DNA of 55,317 nucleotides, taken from Oscillospiraceae bacterium (GTDB lineage Bacteria; Bacillota; Clostridia; Oscillospirales; Oscillospiraceae). The notes under the pieces are model-generated. The model searched no databases. It was not told the origin of the DNA and worked only from the letters and a program-made list of their open reading frames with translations. The position numbers were made by a program, and so were the translations under genes. Positions within the stretch are counted from its first letter, which is position 1. Each line of letters opens with the position of its first letter. The stretch covers positions 1-55,317 of the forward strand of contig JAFRPC010000037.1 in the NCBI GenBank assembly GCA_017429325.1, read 5' to 3'. Shown here piece by piece: positions 28,399-35,163 of the stretch.

Positions 28399-28998
28399 AT
28401 GGAATTAGTCAAACGCTTTCTTGCCCTGATGCTGGTGGCGCTGCTGGTCACGGCGGCGGCCTTTTCCCTCCGGGTGTCTATGGAGCAGCGGCGGCTGGCG
28501 GAGAAGCTGATCCGCCTCCACGTGGTGGCGGCCTCGGACGACGCGGCGGACCAGGCCCGGAAGCTCCGGGTCCGGGACGCTCTGCTGCCCCAGATCGCGG
28601 TCCTCACCGCGGGCTGCGCCGACGCGGAAGAAGCGGAGGCGGCCCTGCGGGCGGGCCTGCCCGCCCTGGAGCGGACTGCCGCCGAGACCTTAGGCACCGG
28701 GGAGGCCGCTGCGGCGAGCCTGACCGAGGAGGCCTTTCCCCGGCGGGACTACGAGAGCTTTTCCCTGCCCGCCGGGACCTACCGGGCCCTGCGGGTGACG
28801 CTGGGGGCGGGGCAGGGCCACAACTGGTGGTGCGTGGCCTTCCCGGCCCTCTGCCTGCCCGCCGCCGAGGACTTTCAGCAGGCGGCGGAGCAGGCCGGGC
28901 TGAGCGACGAGGAAATCGGGCTCATGAACGCCGGGACCCCCACGGTGGAGCTCAAGTTCCGTCTGTTGGATTGGTTGACGGAACTGTTCACAAAATGA
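28399..28998 (+). CDS. spoIIR: stage II sporulation protein R (SpoIIR)
   Basis: Secreted forespore signal that activates SpoIIGA, which in turn matures sigma-E in the mother cell. An N-terminal membrane or signal segment (FLALMLVALLVTAAAFSL) is followed by the family blocks LIRLHVVAASDDAADQARKL and FSLPAGTYRALRV...GHNWWCVAFPALC. The length is 199 residues from ATG 28399; a GTG at 28390 would add three residues. The gene is alone, behind a sigma-F-like promoter. It marks the organism as an endospore former. Confidence 0.93.
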   Translation: MELVKRFLALMLVALLVTAAAFSLRVSMEQRRLAEKLIRLHVVAASDDAADQARKLRVRDALLPQIAVLTAGCADAEEAEAALRAGLPALERTAAETLGTGEAAAASLTEEAFPRRDYESFSLPAGTYRALRVTLGAGQGHNWWCVAFPALCLPAAEDFQQAAEQAGLSDEEIGLMNAGTPTVELKFRLLDWLTELFTK

Positions 28999-29020
28999 TA
29001 ACAAAAGGTTCACGGATATT

Positions 29021-29047
29021 TTAGCACTCTCCTCTTGACAGTGCTAA
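29021..29047 (+). promoter_or_regulatory. CIRCE element (HrcA operator)
   Basis: TTAGCACTC, nine bases, CAGTGCTAA: the CIRCE inverted repeat with a single mismatch (GAGTGCTAA is usual). It overlaps the -35 of the hsp20 promoter. Confidence 0.88.
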
Positions 29048-29062
29048 AAATGGTGGTATAAT
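29035..29062 (+). promoter_or_regulatory. hsp20 promoter
   Basis: TTGACA (29035-29040) and TATAAT (29057-29062) with a 16-bp spacer. The -35 lies in the right arm of the CIRCE element, so HrcA would block it until heat shock. The leader is about 160 nt long and includes a GGGAGC-N6-GCTCCC hairpin (29081-29098). Confidence 0.88.
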
Positions 29063-29149
29063 GAAGCCAGAACAAAGGAAGGGAGCACAAAAGCTCCCGA
29101 CACCTTGCTCAGTTACATAGGCAAACAACAAAGCGGCCAAAGTAGTAGC

Positions 29150-29178
29150 GGCGCACAGTGTGCGCCACACAGTGTGCG
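29150..29178. repeat. GGCGCACAGTGTGCGCC palindrome with partial second copy
   Basis: A 17-bp perfect palindrome is followed by a repeated ACAGTGTGCGCCAC. It lies in the hsp20 leader and resembles the GTAG-headed modules elsewhere (preceded by GTAGC). Confidence 0.6.
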
Positions 29179-29225
29179 CCACCGATGAGGCCCAAAATGT
29201 AAATGAGTGAAAGGAGAAATGACTT

Positions 29226-29675
29226 ATGTTGATGCCCAGAATTTTTGACGATGATTTCTTTGACGATTGGATGCGCTGGCCCGTGAGCCACAGCCTGGCC
29301 GATACCGAAAAGCAGCTCTACGGCAAGCACGCCCCCCATGTGATGCGCACCGACATCCACGAGCACGACGACCACTACGACGTGGACATCGACCTGCCCG
29401 GCTTCAAGAAGGACGAGATCGAGCTGAACCTGGAGAAGGGCTACCTGACTGTCAGCGCCACCAAGGGCCTGGACAAGGACGAGACCGACAAGAAGGGCCG
29501 CGTGATCCGTCAGGAGCGCTACGCCGGGGCCATGCAGCGGAGCTTCTACGTGGGCACCGCCCTCACCGAGGAGGAGATCAAGGCCCGCTTCGAGGACGGC
29601 GTGCTGAAGCTGAACGTCCCCAAGAAGACTGCCCCCAAGCTTCCTGAGAAGCGCACCATCCTGATCGAAGGATAA
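29226..29675 (+). CDS. Hsp20/alpha-crystallin small heat-shock protein
   Basis: ATP-independent holdase chaperone that keeps unfolded proteins soluble. The alpha-crystallin domain runs from about residue 42 (HVMRTDIHEHDDHYDVDIDL) to the GVLKLNVPKK signature near the C-terminus, and the tail RTILIEG carries the I-x-I motif used for oligomer assembly. The length is 149 residues. The ribosome site is AAAGGAG. Control by HrcA is indicated by the CIRCE element at 29021-29047. Confidence 0.95.
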   Translation: MLMPRIFDDDFFDDWMRWPVSHSLADTEKQLYGKHAPHVMRTDIHEHDDHYDVDIDLPGFKKDEIELNLEKGYLTVSATKGLDKDETDKKGRVIRQERYAGAMQRSFYVGTALTEEEIKARFEDGVLKLNVPKKTAPKLPEKRTILIEG

Positions 29676-29690
29676 CGAAATGTCCCGACA

Positions 29691-29728
29691 GCCCCCCGGA
29701 GCCCCGCTCCGGGGGGCCGCTGGTTTTG
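29691..29728 (+). terminator. terminator after hsp20
   Basis: CCCCCCGGAGC and GCTCCGGGGGG form a very stable hairpin, followed by a modest TTTTG tail. Confidence 0.7.
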
Positions 29729-30026
29729 TAGGGTTAACATAATTTTTTCGACAGAAGCAGACATAATATCGCCGCGAAATGAGTACTTATCCGTATAGAA
29801 TGAAAAGCAGACGGGAAAAAACAGGGGCGAAACCGGGAAAACCCGCGAGTTTTCCAAGGTTTTTCACACAATCCACAGGGTTTTCCACCGCTGAAAAATA
29901 TGCAGAGAATATTCGACAAAAACAGAGATGTTTACATAACGCAGTTACATCTTGCCCAATATGGGAAACTGCTCAAAATTTTTCGGGATTTTTCAAAAAA
30001 ATTCCGGGGATTTTCAAAAAAATAGC
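29729..30026. other. gene-free AT-rich intergenic region
   Basis: About 300 bp between the hsp20 terminator and the rpsT promoter. It is clearly AT-richer than the neighbours and contains repeated GGGATTTTTCAAAAAAATTC-like tracts at 29985-30022. No coding region, RNA gene or convincing operator is seen. The tract next to the promoter may act as an UP element. Confidence 0.5.
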
Positions 30027-30055
30027 TTGATTTTATGAACAAAAGCATGTATAAT
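30027..30055 (+). promoter_or_regulatory. rpsT promoter
   Basis: TTGATT (30027-30032), a 17-bp spacer and TATAAT (30050-30055). An A/T-rich tract lies directly upstream. Confidence 0.8.
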
Positions 30056-30113
30056 GTCTCACTGCATGAGTGTCAATCTGATACCCACGATTTCATGTCA
30101 AGGAGGTGTAACT

Positions 30114-30377
30114 GTGCCCAACATCAAGTCCGCTAAGAAGAGAGTCGAGCTTTCCAAGGTCTCCAATGCCAGAAACAAGGCTGGCAAGTCCGCCCTCAAG
30201 ACCGATATCAAGAAGTTCGACGCCGCTGTCCTTGAAGGTAATCGCGAGGCGGCTGACGCAGCCTACAAGACTGCTGTCAAGGCCGTGGACCAGGCTGTGA
30301 ACAAGGGTCTTCTTCACAAGAATACCGCTGCCAGAAAGAAGAGCAGCATGACCCTGAAGCTCAACAAGCTTGCGTAA
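30114..30377 (+). CDS. rpsT: 30S ribosomal protein S20
   Basis: Small-subunit protein that binds 16S rRNA early in assembly. The family start PNIKSAKKRV and the basic helical body are clear, and the end is NTAARKKSSMTLKLNKLA. The length is 87 residues, as usual. The start is a GTG at 30114 with AAGGAGG seven bases upstream; rpsT often uses a non-ATG start, which fits its autoregulation in other bacteria. It is monocistronic, with its own promoter and terminator. Confidence 0.96.
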   Translation: MPNIKSAKKRVELSKVSNARNKAGKSALKTDIKKFDAAVLEGNREAADAAYKTAVKAVDQAVNKGLLHKNTAARKKSSMTLKLNKLA

Positions 30378-30395
30378 TTCGCGTTCGAAAATATT

Positions 30396-30426
30396 CCCTT
30401 CCGGCCCAGACCGGAAGGGGTTTTTT
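30396..30426 (+). terminator. terminator after rpsT
   Basis: CCCTTCCGG-CCCAGA-CCGGAAGGG stem-loop followed by T6. Confidence 0.92.
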
Positions 30427-30431
30427 CGTTT

Positions 30432-30489
30432 TGTGAGAGCAAAAGACGGAAAAAGCTGCTCGCAGCTTTTTCCGTCTTTTGCTCTCACA
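30432..30489. repeat. 58-bp perfect inverted repeat
   Basis: Two 28-bp arms (TGTGAGAGCAAAAGACGG at the outside, GGAAAAAGCTGC at the inside) face each other across a 2-bp centre with no mismatch. It abuts the hairpin array at 30490. No gene lies within it. In RNA it would be an exceptionally stable hairpin. Confidence 0.95.
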
Positions 30490-30572
30490 ATATACGCCGA
30501 AGGCGTATATCACCGCCCGAAGGGCGATATCATGCCGAAGGCATATCACCCGTTCCGCCAGGAACGGATATC
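30490..30572 (-). repeat. left hairpin array: four abutting GATAT-headed units
   Basis: Read on the minus strand, units at 30548-30572, 30532-30547, 30512-30531 and 30490-30511 follow each other without a spare base. Each starts GATAT, then has a GC-rich stem with a TTC or TGGC loop. The stems differ in sequence but keep perfect pairing; several make C-UUCG-G loops in RNA. The array lies downstream of the four-helix-bundle gene, in the same orientation. Confidence 0.9.
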
Positions 30573-30603
30573 ATTCCCACCGCGACACGGCTCTCTTGGG
30601 AGG

Positions 30604-30966
30604 TCAGGATGAACCCTTTTGGTTCTCCTTCGCAGTCCTGCACGATGCGATCAGAAGCCGTTGAATGGTCCCGCGTTCCCGCTCCAGAAGCTGATACTGT
30701 GCCTGGTCGATGCGTCCTGTCCGGGCCAAAAGCTTCAGCCAGAAGCCGGTTTCGTTGGTCTCCTTCAGCGCGATCTCCAGCTTTGAAATAAAGTCCTTTT
30801 TCCCGTGGGCGTACTGCGCCTCGTGGATATTCGCACTGATAGACGTTCCCGCCCGTCCCAATTGGTCGGTCATATAGGCGCTTTTCGGTATGGTGATACT
30901 GTCTACCAGCTCGACGATTTGAACTGCGAATTCAAAAGAAAGGTCCAGCAGTTTGTTGTCGGACAT
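30604..30966 (-). CDS. four-helix-bundle protein (23S rRNA intervening-sequence / Avd-like family)
   Basis: A 120-residue all-helical protein of the S23/IVP family (relatives sit in 23S rRNA intervening sequences, and the Avd subunit of diversity-generating retroelements has the same fold). The conserved block TSISANIHEAQYAHGKKDFISKLEIALKE is present (middle given in part: NIHEAQYAHGKKDF, then ETGFWL). GAGG precedes the ATG by seven bases. There is no rRNA and no reverse transcriptase in the window. Instead the gene stands between two arrays of short hairpins that share a unit (30490-30572 and 31078-31239). Its role is unknown; binding to the structured repeats as RNA or DNA is a hypothesis. 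Confidence 0.88.
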   Translation of the reverse strand: MSDNKLLDLSFEFAVQIVELVDSITIPKSAYMTDQLGRAGTSISANIHEAQYAHGKKDFISKLEIALKETNETGFWLKLLARTGRIDQAQYQLLERERGTIQRLLIASCRTAKENQKGSS

Positions 30967-31077
30967 AGGATCGCCTCACAATTACAAAATCAAACGGTAA
31001 AATCAAACGGGAAAACCAAACGGCAGAGATATTGCCATTCACCGGGACCCGGATGCAAACTTCATAAGCTTGAATGA
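30967..31077 (-). promoter_or_regulatory. leader of the four-helix-bundle gene with direct repeats
   Basis: Contains three imperfect direct repeats on the plus strand (AAAATCAAACGG-like, 30984-31023) at about 13-bp spacing, just upstream of the gene. No convincing sigma-A promoter is seen on the minus strand. The repeats may be a binding site. Confidence 0.35.
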
Positions 31078-31239
31078 TATATCGCTGACGCGATAGGATA
31101 TACGGCCAAGGCCGTATGATATATTTGCTGACTCAAATATGATATGATATCCGTTCCTGCATACGCGCAGCGTATATCATTCGCAAAGCGGATATCATTT
31201 GCGAAGCAAATATCATCCGTTCCGCCAGGAACGGATATC
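31078..31239 (-). repeat. right hairpin array: GATAT-headed units, four perfect plus degenerate ones
   Basis: On the minus strand, abutting units lie at 31215-31239, 31197-31214, 31179-31196 and 31161-31178. The first is the same as the first unit of the left array apart from one base. Three looser hairpins follow (ATATTTG/CAAATAT, ATACGGCC/GGCCGTAT and TATCGC/GCGATA). The array lies upstream of the four-helix-bundle gene. Confidence 0.88.
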
Positions 31240-31242
31240 ATT

Positions 31243-31274
31243 GCAAAAAAGCAGCCTTTCGGCTGCTTTTTTGC
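31243..31274. terminator. bidirectional terminator
   Basis: GCAAAAAAGCAGCC-TTTC-GGCTGCTTTTTTGC, a perfect 14-bp stem with T6 on either strand. It ends the phosphotransferase-like transcript and isolates the hairpin array. Confidence 0.85.
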
Positions 31275-31344
31275 TGTGTAAGAGCGCGCAAAAGTTCACC
31301 AAACCATAGAAAGACCGCCTAAAAGTGCACCAGTTGCACGCCTT

Positions 31345-32337
31345 CTATTTGAACCACCGTTTCAAATGCCGTTTGATACTATCTTCCATGTGGAATAGAT
31401 ACTGTATTCTTTCGACGGTAAGCCGCACCTGTGCAGTCCCCATCTCGCGCTCTGCCTCATCCGCGCATTGTCCGATTGCCCGCTTGATGTTGTATTCAAG
31501 CCATTCGATCCAGGTATATGCCAGCCCAAAAACCGCAGCGTAATCCCTGAATCCGTTATCATAAGCGTCAAGATAACCGTCGAAGAAAGCCTTAATCTTG
31601 GTAAAATCAAGATTGCAGATCGTCGCTCCGGCCCATTGAAGGGAGAGCTGAAGCGCGCTTGAAACGGGATTGCCGCACTCCAAACATTCAAGATCAATTA
31701 CCTTGGGCTGCCCTTCGTCCCACATGACGTTTTTGGGGTCCATATCTTCATCGACAATGCACTCGATCCCGGGAAGCGCGGCGCGAGCCTTGTTCATCTC
31801 GTTTTCGGCATGGATCAGCAGATCCTTGTTTTCTTCTATAACAGTCCCGATGTCGGGATTTTGCCCGAAAGCTGCCTCTGTAAGCCCGCTCCAATCCACG
31901 CAACTAAACTCCGGTTCGGGCTTCGGTATCTGCGCGGGAGCGATGGCATGTATCCTTCCCTGAATGCTTCCCGCTGCTCGGCATTGATCTGCGGAAATGT
32001 TGTAAAAATCTGTTGTTTGCCCATTCTGCCAAGGATAGATGTAGAAATACCCGCCGCCGTATTCTTGCAGTTTGCTGCCATTGATTGTTATTGCCGGCAC
32101 GATAGGAATCCCGGCGTCTTCCAACACCTTTTCCAAAGCGTCTGCCCGTTTGAAGTTCCCAAGGGCGTCAGGGCGTTTCATGATGTTCGGATTGAGGTGT
32201 TTTACCGCGAAGGAGCCGTTTTCTGTGTTGACTTTGTACATCCTGTGCAGATAACCTCCGGATACCGGCGTAATCGGGAGCAGCACCAATCCCAACGCTT
32301 TATCTGTAAACAGTTTTACGATTATTTTCTCTATCAT
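31345..32337 (-). CDS. aminoglycoside-phosphotransferase-fold protein
   Basis: A kinase-like fold protein of 330 residues. The N-lobe has FAVKHLNPNIMKRP (Lys of the ATP site), and the C-lobe has DEDMDPKNVMW followed by PKVIDLECLECGNP, corresponding to the catalytic and Mg-binding loops. The usual His-Arg before the catalytic Asp (HRDxDPKN) is replaced by Asp-Glu, an odd change that could lower or alter activity. Relatives include aminoglycoside and choline/homoserine kinases; the substrate cannot be told and resistance should not be assumed. The gene is alone and AT-richer than the core genes nearby. Confidence 0.75.
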   Translation of the reverse strand: MIEKIIVKLFTDKALGLVLLPITPVSGGYLHRMYKVNTENGSFAVKHLNPNIMKRPDALGNFKRADALEKVLEDAGIPIVPAITINGSKLQEYGGGYFYIYPWQNGQTTDFYNISADQCRAAGSIQGRIHAIAPAQIPKPEPEFSCVDWSGLTEAAFGQNPDIGTVIEENKDLLIHAENEMNKARAALPGIECIVDEDMDPKNVMWDEGQPKVIDLECLECGNPVSSALQLSLQWAGATICNLDFTKIKAFFDGYLDAYDNGFRDYAAVFGLAYTWIEWLEYNIKRAIGQCADEAEREMGTAQVRLTVERIQYLFHMEDSIKRHLKRWFK

Positions 32338-32401
32338 GTCCTCAAGTCCTTATGAAATCAAAACATCTGTTGAGGGAATTATAGCAGGTTCAATCAGATA
32401 T

Positions 32402-32447
32402 GACAACAAAGAAAGCCGCCTTTGTCCTGGTAGACAAAAGCGGCTGC
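32402..32447 (-). terminator. terminator after the tRNA pair
   Basis: On the minus strand AGCCGCTTTTGTC and GACAAAGGCGGCT pair around TACCAG, followed by TTCTTTGTT. Confidence 0.75.
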
Positions 32448-32452
32448 TTTTA

Positions 32453-32527
32453 TGGTGACCCGTACGGGACTCGAACCCATGTTACCGCCGTGAAAGGGCG
32501 GTGTCTTAACCACTTGACCAACGGGCC
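32453..32527 (-). tRNA. tRNA-Glu (UUC anticodon)
   Basis: A 75-nt cloverleaf with encoded CCA: acceptor GGCCCGT/ACGGGTC, anticodon stem CCGCC with loop CTTTCAC (anticodon TTC), and T arm GGGTTCGAGTCCC. The 5' base follows the CCA of the tRNA-Met with no spacer. Confidence 0.95.
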
Positions 32528-32603
32528 TGGTAGCGGCAATCTGACTCGAACAGATGACAACACGGGTATGAACCGGGTGCTCTACCAACTGAGCTATGCC
32601 GCC
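32528..32603 (-). tRNA. tRNA-Met (CAU anticodon)
   Basis: A 76-nt cloverleaf with encoded CCA, D arm AGCTCAGTTGGTAGAGC, anticodon stem CCCGG/CCGGG with loop TTCATAC (CAT), and T-loop GTTCGAGTC. The acceptor's first pair is G-U, unlike the mismatch of initiator tRNAs, so elongator Met is most likely. A lysidine-modified Ile tRNA with the same anticodon cannot be excluded. Confidence 0.88.
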
Positions 32604-32647
32604 ATATAGACGCCGCCCGGGCAGCAAGGGCTCGGAACAGCATGGAA

Positions 32648-32676
32648 ATTATAGCGGATATCGCTCCGTTTGTCAA
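32648..32676 (-). promoter_or_regulatory. promoter of the tRNA-Met/tRNA-Glu operon
   Basis: TTGACA (32671-32676), a 17-bp spacer and TATAAT (32648-32653) on the minus strand, 45 bp before the tRNA-Met gene. Both hexamers are perfect. Confidence 0.92.
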
Positions 32677-32740
32677 GTAAAATTTTCACTTTTTTCGGGG
32701 ATTTCCAATTTCCCGGTCCCGAATTTCTCCCTTTTCGGGC

Positions 32741-32769
32741 TTGACACGGACAGCGGCATCGCCTATAAT
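32741..32769 (+). promoter_or_regulatory. promoter of the membrane-protein gene at 32820
   Basis: TTGACA (32741-32746), a 17-bp spacer and TATAAT (32764-32769), both perfect. It is divergent from the tRNA promoter. Confidence 0.92.
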
Positions 32770-32819
32770 CAGCATGGAACGCAGCCTGTTCCGCAAAAAC
32801 AGAATAGAAGGGACGAACT

Positions 32820-33812
32820 ATGAATAACAAGATTTTTGAAGCGCTGCGGCAGTACGGCTTCGAGCCTGTCAGCAATGCCGTCAGCGTGGGGACCTGGCGG
32901 AATTACGCCGTCTCCCTGCAAAAATTCAACGCGAAGACCTATTATATGCGCTGGGCCATCCGAATCCCCAAGAGCTCCCGAGACCTGGCGAAGGCCCTGC
33001 GGGCGGCGGTCAAGGCCTCCGGCGAGAAGGGTATCGCCTTGAACTCGGCATTGCCGAACTTTGTGCTCCTGACCGTGAACTTTGCCAAGGCCGGCGAGCA
33101 GCTCGAGGTTTTCCCCAGGTGGATGAACATCGTTGCGGACGCCCTGGCGCAGAACGGCATCGCCCCCGCCAACACCTGCGCCGTCACCGGCGCGGCTAAC
33201 CCGGACAGCCTCTGCCTGGTGGACGGCTTCAATTATCAGCCGGTCTGCGCCTCCGCGGTGCGGCAGAAGGACTATGACCTGCAATCCAAGGTGGAGGAAA
33301 ACGAGAACAACGGCAGCTACGTCACCGGCTTGGTAGGCGCCGTGCTGGGCGCTCTGGTGGGAGTCGCCGTCAATCTGCTGACGATTTTCTTCCTGCATTA
33401 TGTGGTCGCCTACCTGATGGCGCTGATCCCTGTCTGCGCGATGTTCGGCTACAAGCTCTTCAAGGGCAAAATGGACAAGATGGCCATCGTCATCGTCATC
33501 GTGCTGAGCCTCCTGTGCGTGCCCCTGATGATGGTGCTGGAGCTGGCCTTAGAGGCGGCGAAGGAGCTGAAGGTCTCCTTCGGCGAGGCTCTGGGCTGGG
33601 CCTTCCGAAACTTCACGAAGCCGCAGGTCTTTGACCTGGTCAAGGGCGACATCCTGAAGCTTCTGCTCTTCATGGGCCTGGGCGTGTTCGTTGCCTGGGG
33701 CTTTATGAGCCGCCAGCTCAACAGCAGCAAGACCGGGAACTCCAAGCTCCAGCTGGAGACCATGCGGCCCAATCCCAACTGCCAGCCGACGCAGCAGCCG
33801 ATGCAGCAGTAA
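32820..33812 (+). CDS. membrane protein of unknown function
   Basis: A 330-residue protein that I do not recognise. The first ~160 residues look like a soluble mixed alpha/beta domain with a basic start. Then come three or four membrane helices (GLVGAVLGALVGVAVNLL, FFLHYVVAYLMALIPVCAMF, MAIVIVIVLSLLCVPLMMV, and LLLFMGLGVFVAWGFM near the end). The C-terminus is a Gln/Pro-rich tail (PTQQPMQQ). A very strong promoter drives it alone. The ribosome site is AGAAGGGA. Confidence 0.8.
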   Translation: MNNKIFEALRQYGFEPVSNAVSVGTWRNYAVSLQKFNAKTYYMRWAIRIPKSSRDLAKALRAAVKASGEKGIALNSALPNFVLLTVNFAKAGEQLEVFPRWMNIVADALAQNGIAPANTCAVTGAANPDSLCLVDGFNYQPVCASAVRQKDYDLQSKVEENENNGSYVTGLVGAVLGALVGVAVNLLTIFFLHYVVAYLMALIPVCAMFGYKLFKGKMDKMAIVIVIVLSLLCVPLMMVLELALEAAKELKVSFGEALGWAFRNFTKPQVFDLVKGDILKLLLFMGLGVFVAWGFMSRQLNSSKTGNSKLQLETMRPNPNCQPTQQPMQQ

Positions 33813-33835
33813 AGGCCCGGTCAGACAGAAAACCA

Positions 33836-33870
33836 AGAGGCAGCGGAGATCCTTGCTCCGCTGCCTCTTC
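33836..33870 (+). terminator. hairpin after the membrane-protein gene
   Basis: GAGGCAGCGGAG-ATCCTTG-CTCCGCTGCCTC, a strong stem with a weak T tail, so termination may depend on other factors. Confidence 0.55.
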
Positions 33871-34205
33871 AGACTGTCAATGAACTTGAATCGAGATTTG
33901 TCGCGGGAAAGCCACGAATGACACAAGTGAAGAATGCAAAGTGAAGAGTGAAGAGTTTCGGAATTTTTAATATCTGCGATATTAAAAATATATCATATTA
34001 TTTTTTCTCCGCTGTCGGCGCTAAACGCGCTTGCATCCTGCGGAAAAAGCGACCCCTACAAGCAGTTGCTGTGCGAGATATGTAAGTTCAAAATACATTT
34101 CATTCTGCAATTGGCAAATTGCAGAATCCCTTAACTTTTCACTCTTCACTCTTCACTTTTCATTGGTACAAATCGATTTCCCATTGGCATATTTGACATA
34201 CTGAC
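33871..34205. repeat. gene-free region flanked by inverted 7-bp repeat tracts
   Basis: No gene is seen. AGTGAAG-type units (33926-33953) and their reverse, CTCTTCA-type units (34135-34162), four units each, flank about 180 bp of AT-rich sequence. That sequence contains a CTGCAATT-GGCA-AATTGCAG palindrome (34105-34124) and a TTTAATATC-TGC-GATATTAAA palindrome (33965-33985). The whole could fold into one large structure. Confidence 0.65.
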
Positions 34206-34207
34206 CA

Positions 34208-34236
34208 AGAGGCAGCGCTGCCGCTGCCTCTCGATC
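34208..34236 (-). terminator. terminator after rsmI
   Basis: GAGGCAGCG-GCAG-CGCTGCCTC hairpin. On the minus strand it is followed by TTGGTCAG, a weak tail. It shares its arm sequence with the hairpin at 33836-33870. Confidence 0.5.
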
Positions 34237-34237
34237 T

Positions 34238-35065
34238 TTATCCCGTCACCGCCGCGGCGTAGAGGGCGTTTTTGGAGACGCCGGTTTCCTCGGCGACCTG
34301 CTTCACCGCATCCTTGGTGCGCAGGCCGCTGTCCGTCAGCCTCTGGACCAGGGCCAGGGCCTGCTCCAGGCTGACGGTCTCGGTCCGCGGCTCCGCCCCG
34401 GCGACCACTAAGACGTACTCGCCCCGGGGCTCGTTGGCCTCGTAGTACCGCAGCGCCTCCTCCAGCGTCAGGCGCAGGACCTCCTCGTGGAGCTTCGTCA
34501 GTTCCCGGCAGAGGCTTACGGCCCGGTCCGGCCCGAAGGCCTCCAGCAGCTCCCCTAAGGTCCCCCGCAGGTGGTGGGGGGCCTCGTAGAAGAGCATGGT
34601 CCGCTCCTCGGTCTTCAGCCGCTCCAGCCGCTCCCGGCGCTCCTTTTTCTGGGCCGGGAGGAAGCCCTCGAAAGTGAAGCGCCCGGTGGGCAGGGCGGAG
34701 ACAGACAGGGCCGTAATGGCGGCGCAGGGACCCGGCAGAGCGCAGACCGGCACCCCGGCCTGGGCGCAGAGCCGCACTAAGTCCTCGCCGGGGTCGGAGA
34801 TGGCGGGGCAGCCCGCGTCCGTCACCAGGGCGCAGCTCTCCCCGGCCAGCAGCCGCTCTAAGATGCGGGGGCCGCTCTCCTTCTTGTTGTGCTCGTGGTA
34901 GCTGACCAGGGGCTTTTTCAGCTCTAAGTGGTTCAGCAGCTTCACGGACACGCGGGTGTCCTCGGCGGCAATGAAATCCGCCGCCGCCAGGGTCTCGGCG
35001 CAGCGCCGGGAGATGTCCCCCAAATTCCCAATGGGCGTGGGGACCAGGTACAAGGTTCCGGTCAT
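34238..35065 (-). CDS. rsmI: 16S rRNA (cytidine1402-2'-O)-methyltransferase RsmI
   Basis: SAM-dependent ribose methylation of 16S C1402, complementing RsmH (16096-17031). The tetrapyrrole-methylase fold begins LYLVPTPIGNLGDISRRC, and the conserved VTDAGCPAISDPG and FYEAPHHLRGTL segments are present. The length is 275 residues, normal. The C-terminal LTDSGLRTKDAVKQVAEETG segment is the usual RsmI helical tail. It is on the minus strand behind the trmN6-like gene, with a repeat module in the 94-bp gap. Confidence 0.94.
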   Translation of the reverse strand: MTGTLYLVPTPIGNLGDISRRCAETLAAADFIAAEDTRVSVKLLNHLELKKPLVSYHEHNKKESGPRILERLLAGESCALVTDAGCPAISDPGEDLVRLCAQAGVPVCALPGPCAAITALSVSALPTGRFTFEGFLPAQKKERRERLERLKTEERTMLFYEAPHHLRGTLGELLEAFGPDRAVSLCRELTKLHEEVLRLTLEEALRYYEANEPRGEYVLVVAGAEPRTETVSLEQALALVQRLTDSGLRTKDAVKQVAEETGVSKNALYAAAVTG

Positions 35066-35106
35066 GGTTCCTCCAAAAATATTTGAGACGTTGGGTGGGG
35101 AAGATT

Positions 35107-35163
35107 GTAGGGGGCGGCGGCCCCTACAGCGCGGGAACGCGGGCGGTCAATGACCGCCCCTAC
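35107..35163. repeat. two GTAGGG palindromic modules
   Basis: GTAGGGGGCGGCGGCCCCTAC and a GGGCGGTCA-ATGACCGCCC module ending CCTAC. The trmN6-like stop codon (35160-35162) lies in the last bases of the second module. Confidence 0.7.

Noticed and set aside
30604-30966. Diversity-generating retroelement or retron
   Set aside because: The protein has an Avd-like fold, but no reverse transcriptase, template repeat or variable repeat is seen in the window.
30490-31239. Possible CRISPR array
   Set aside because: The units are palindromes of changing sequence directly abutting each other, without constant repeats and unique spacers, and no cas gene is present.
31345-32337. Calling the phosphotransferase-like gene an antibiotic-resistance gene
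   Set aside because: The family has many substrates and the catalytic loop is altered; nothing in the context points to resistance.
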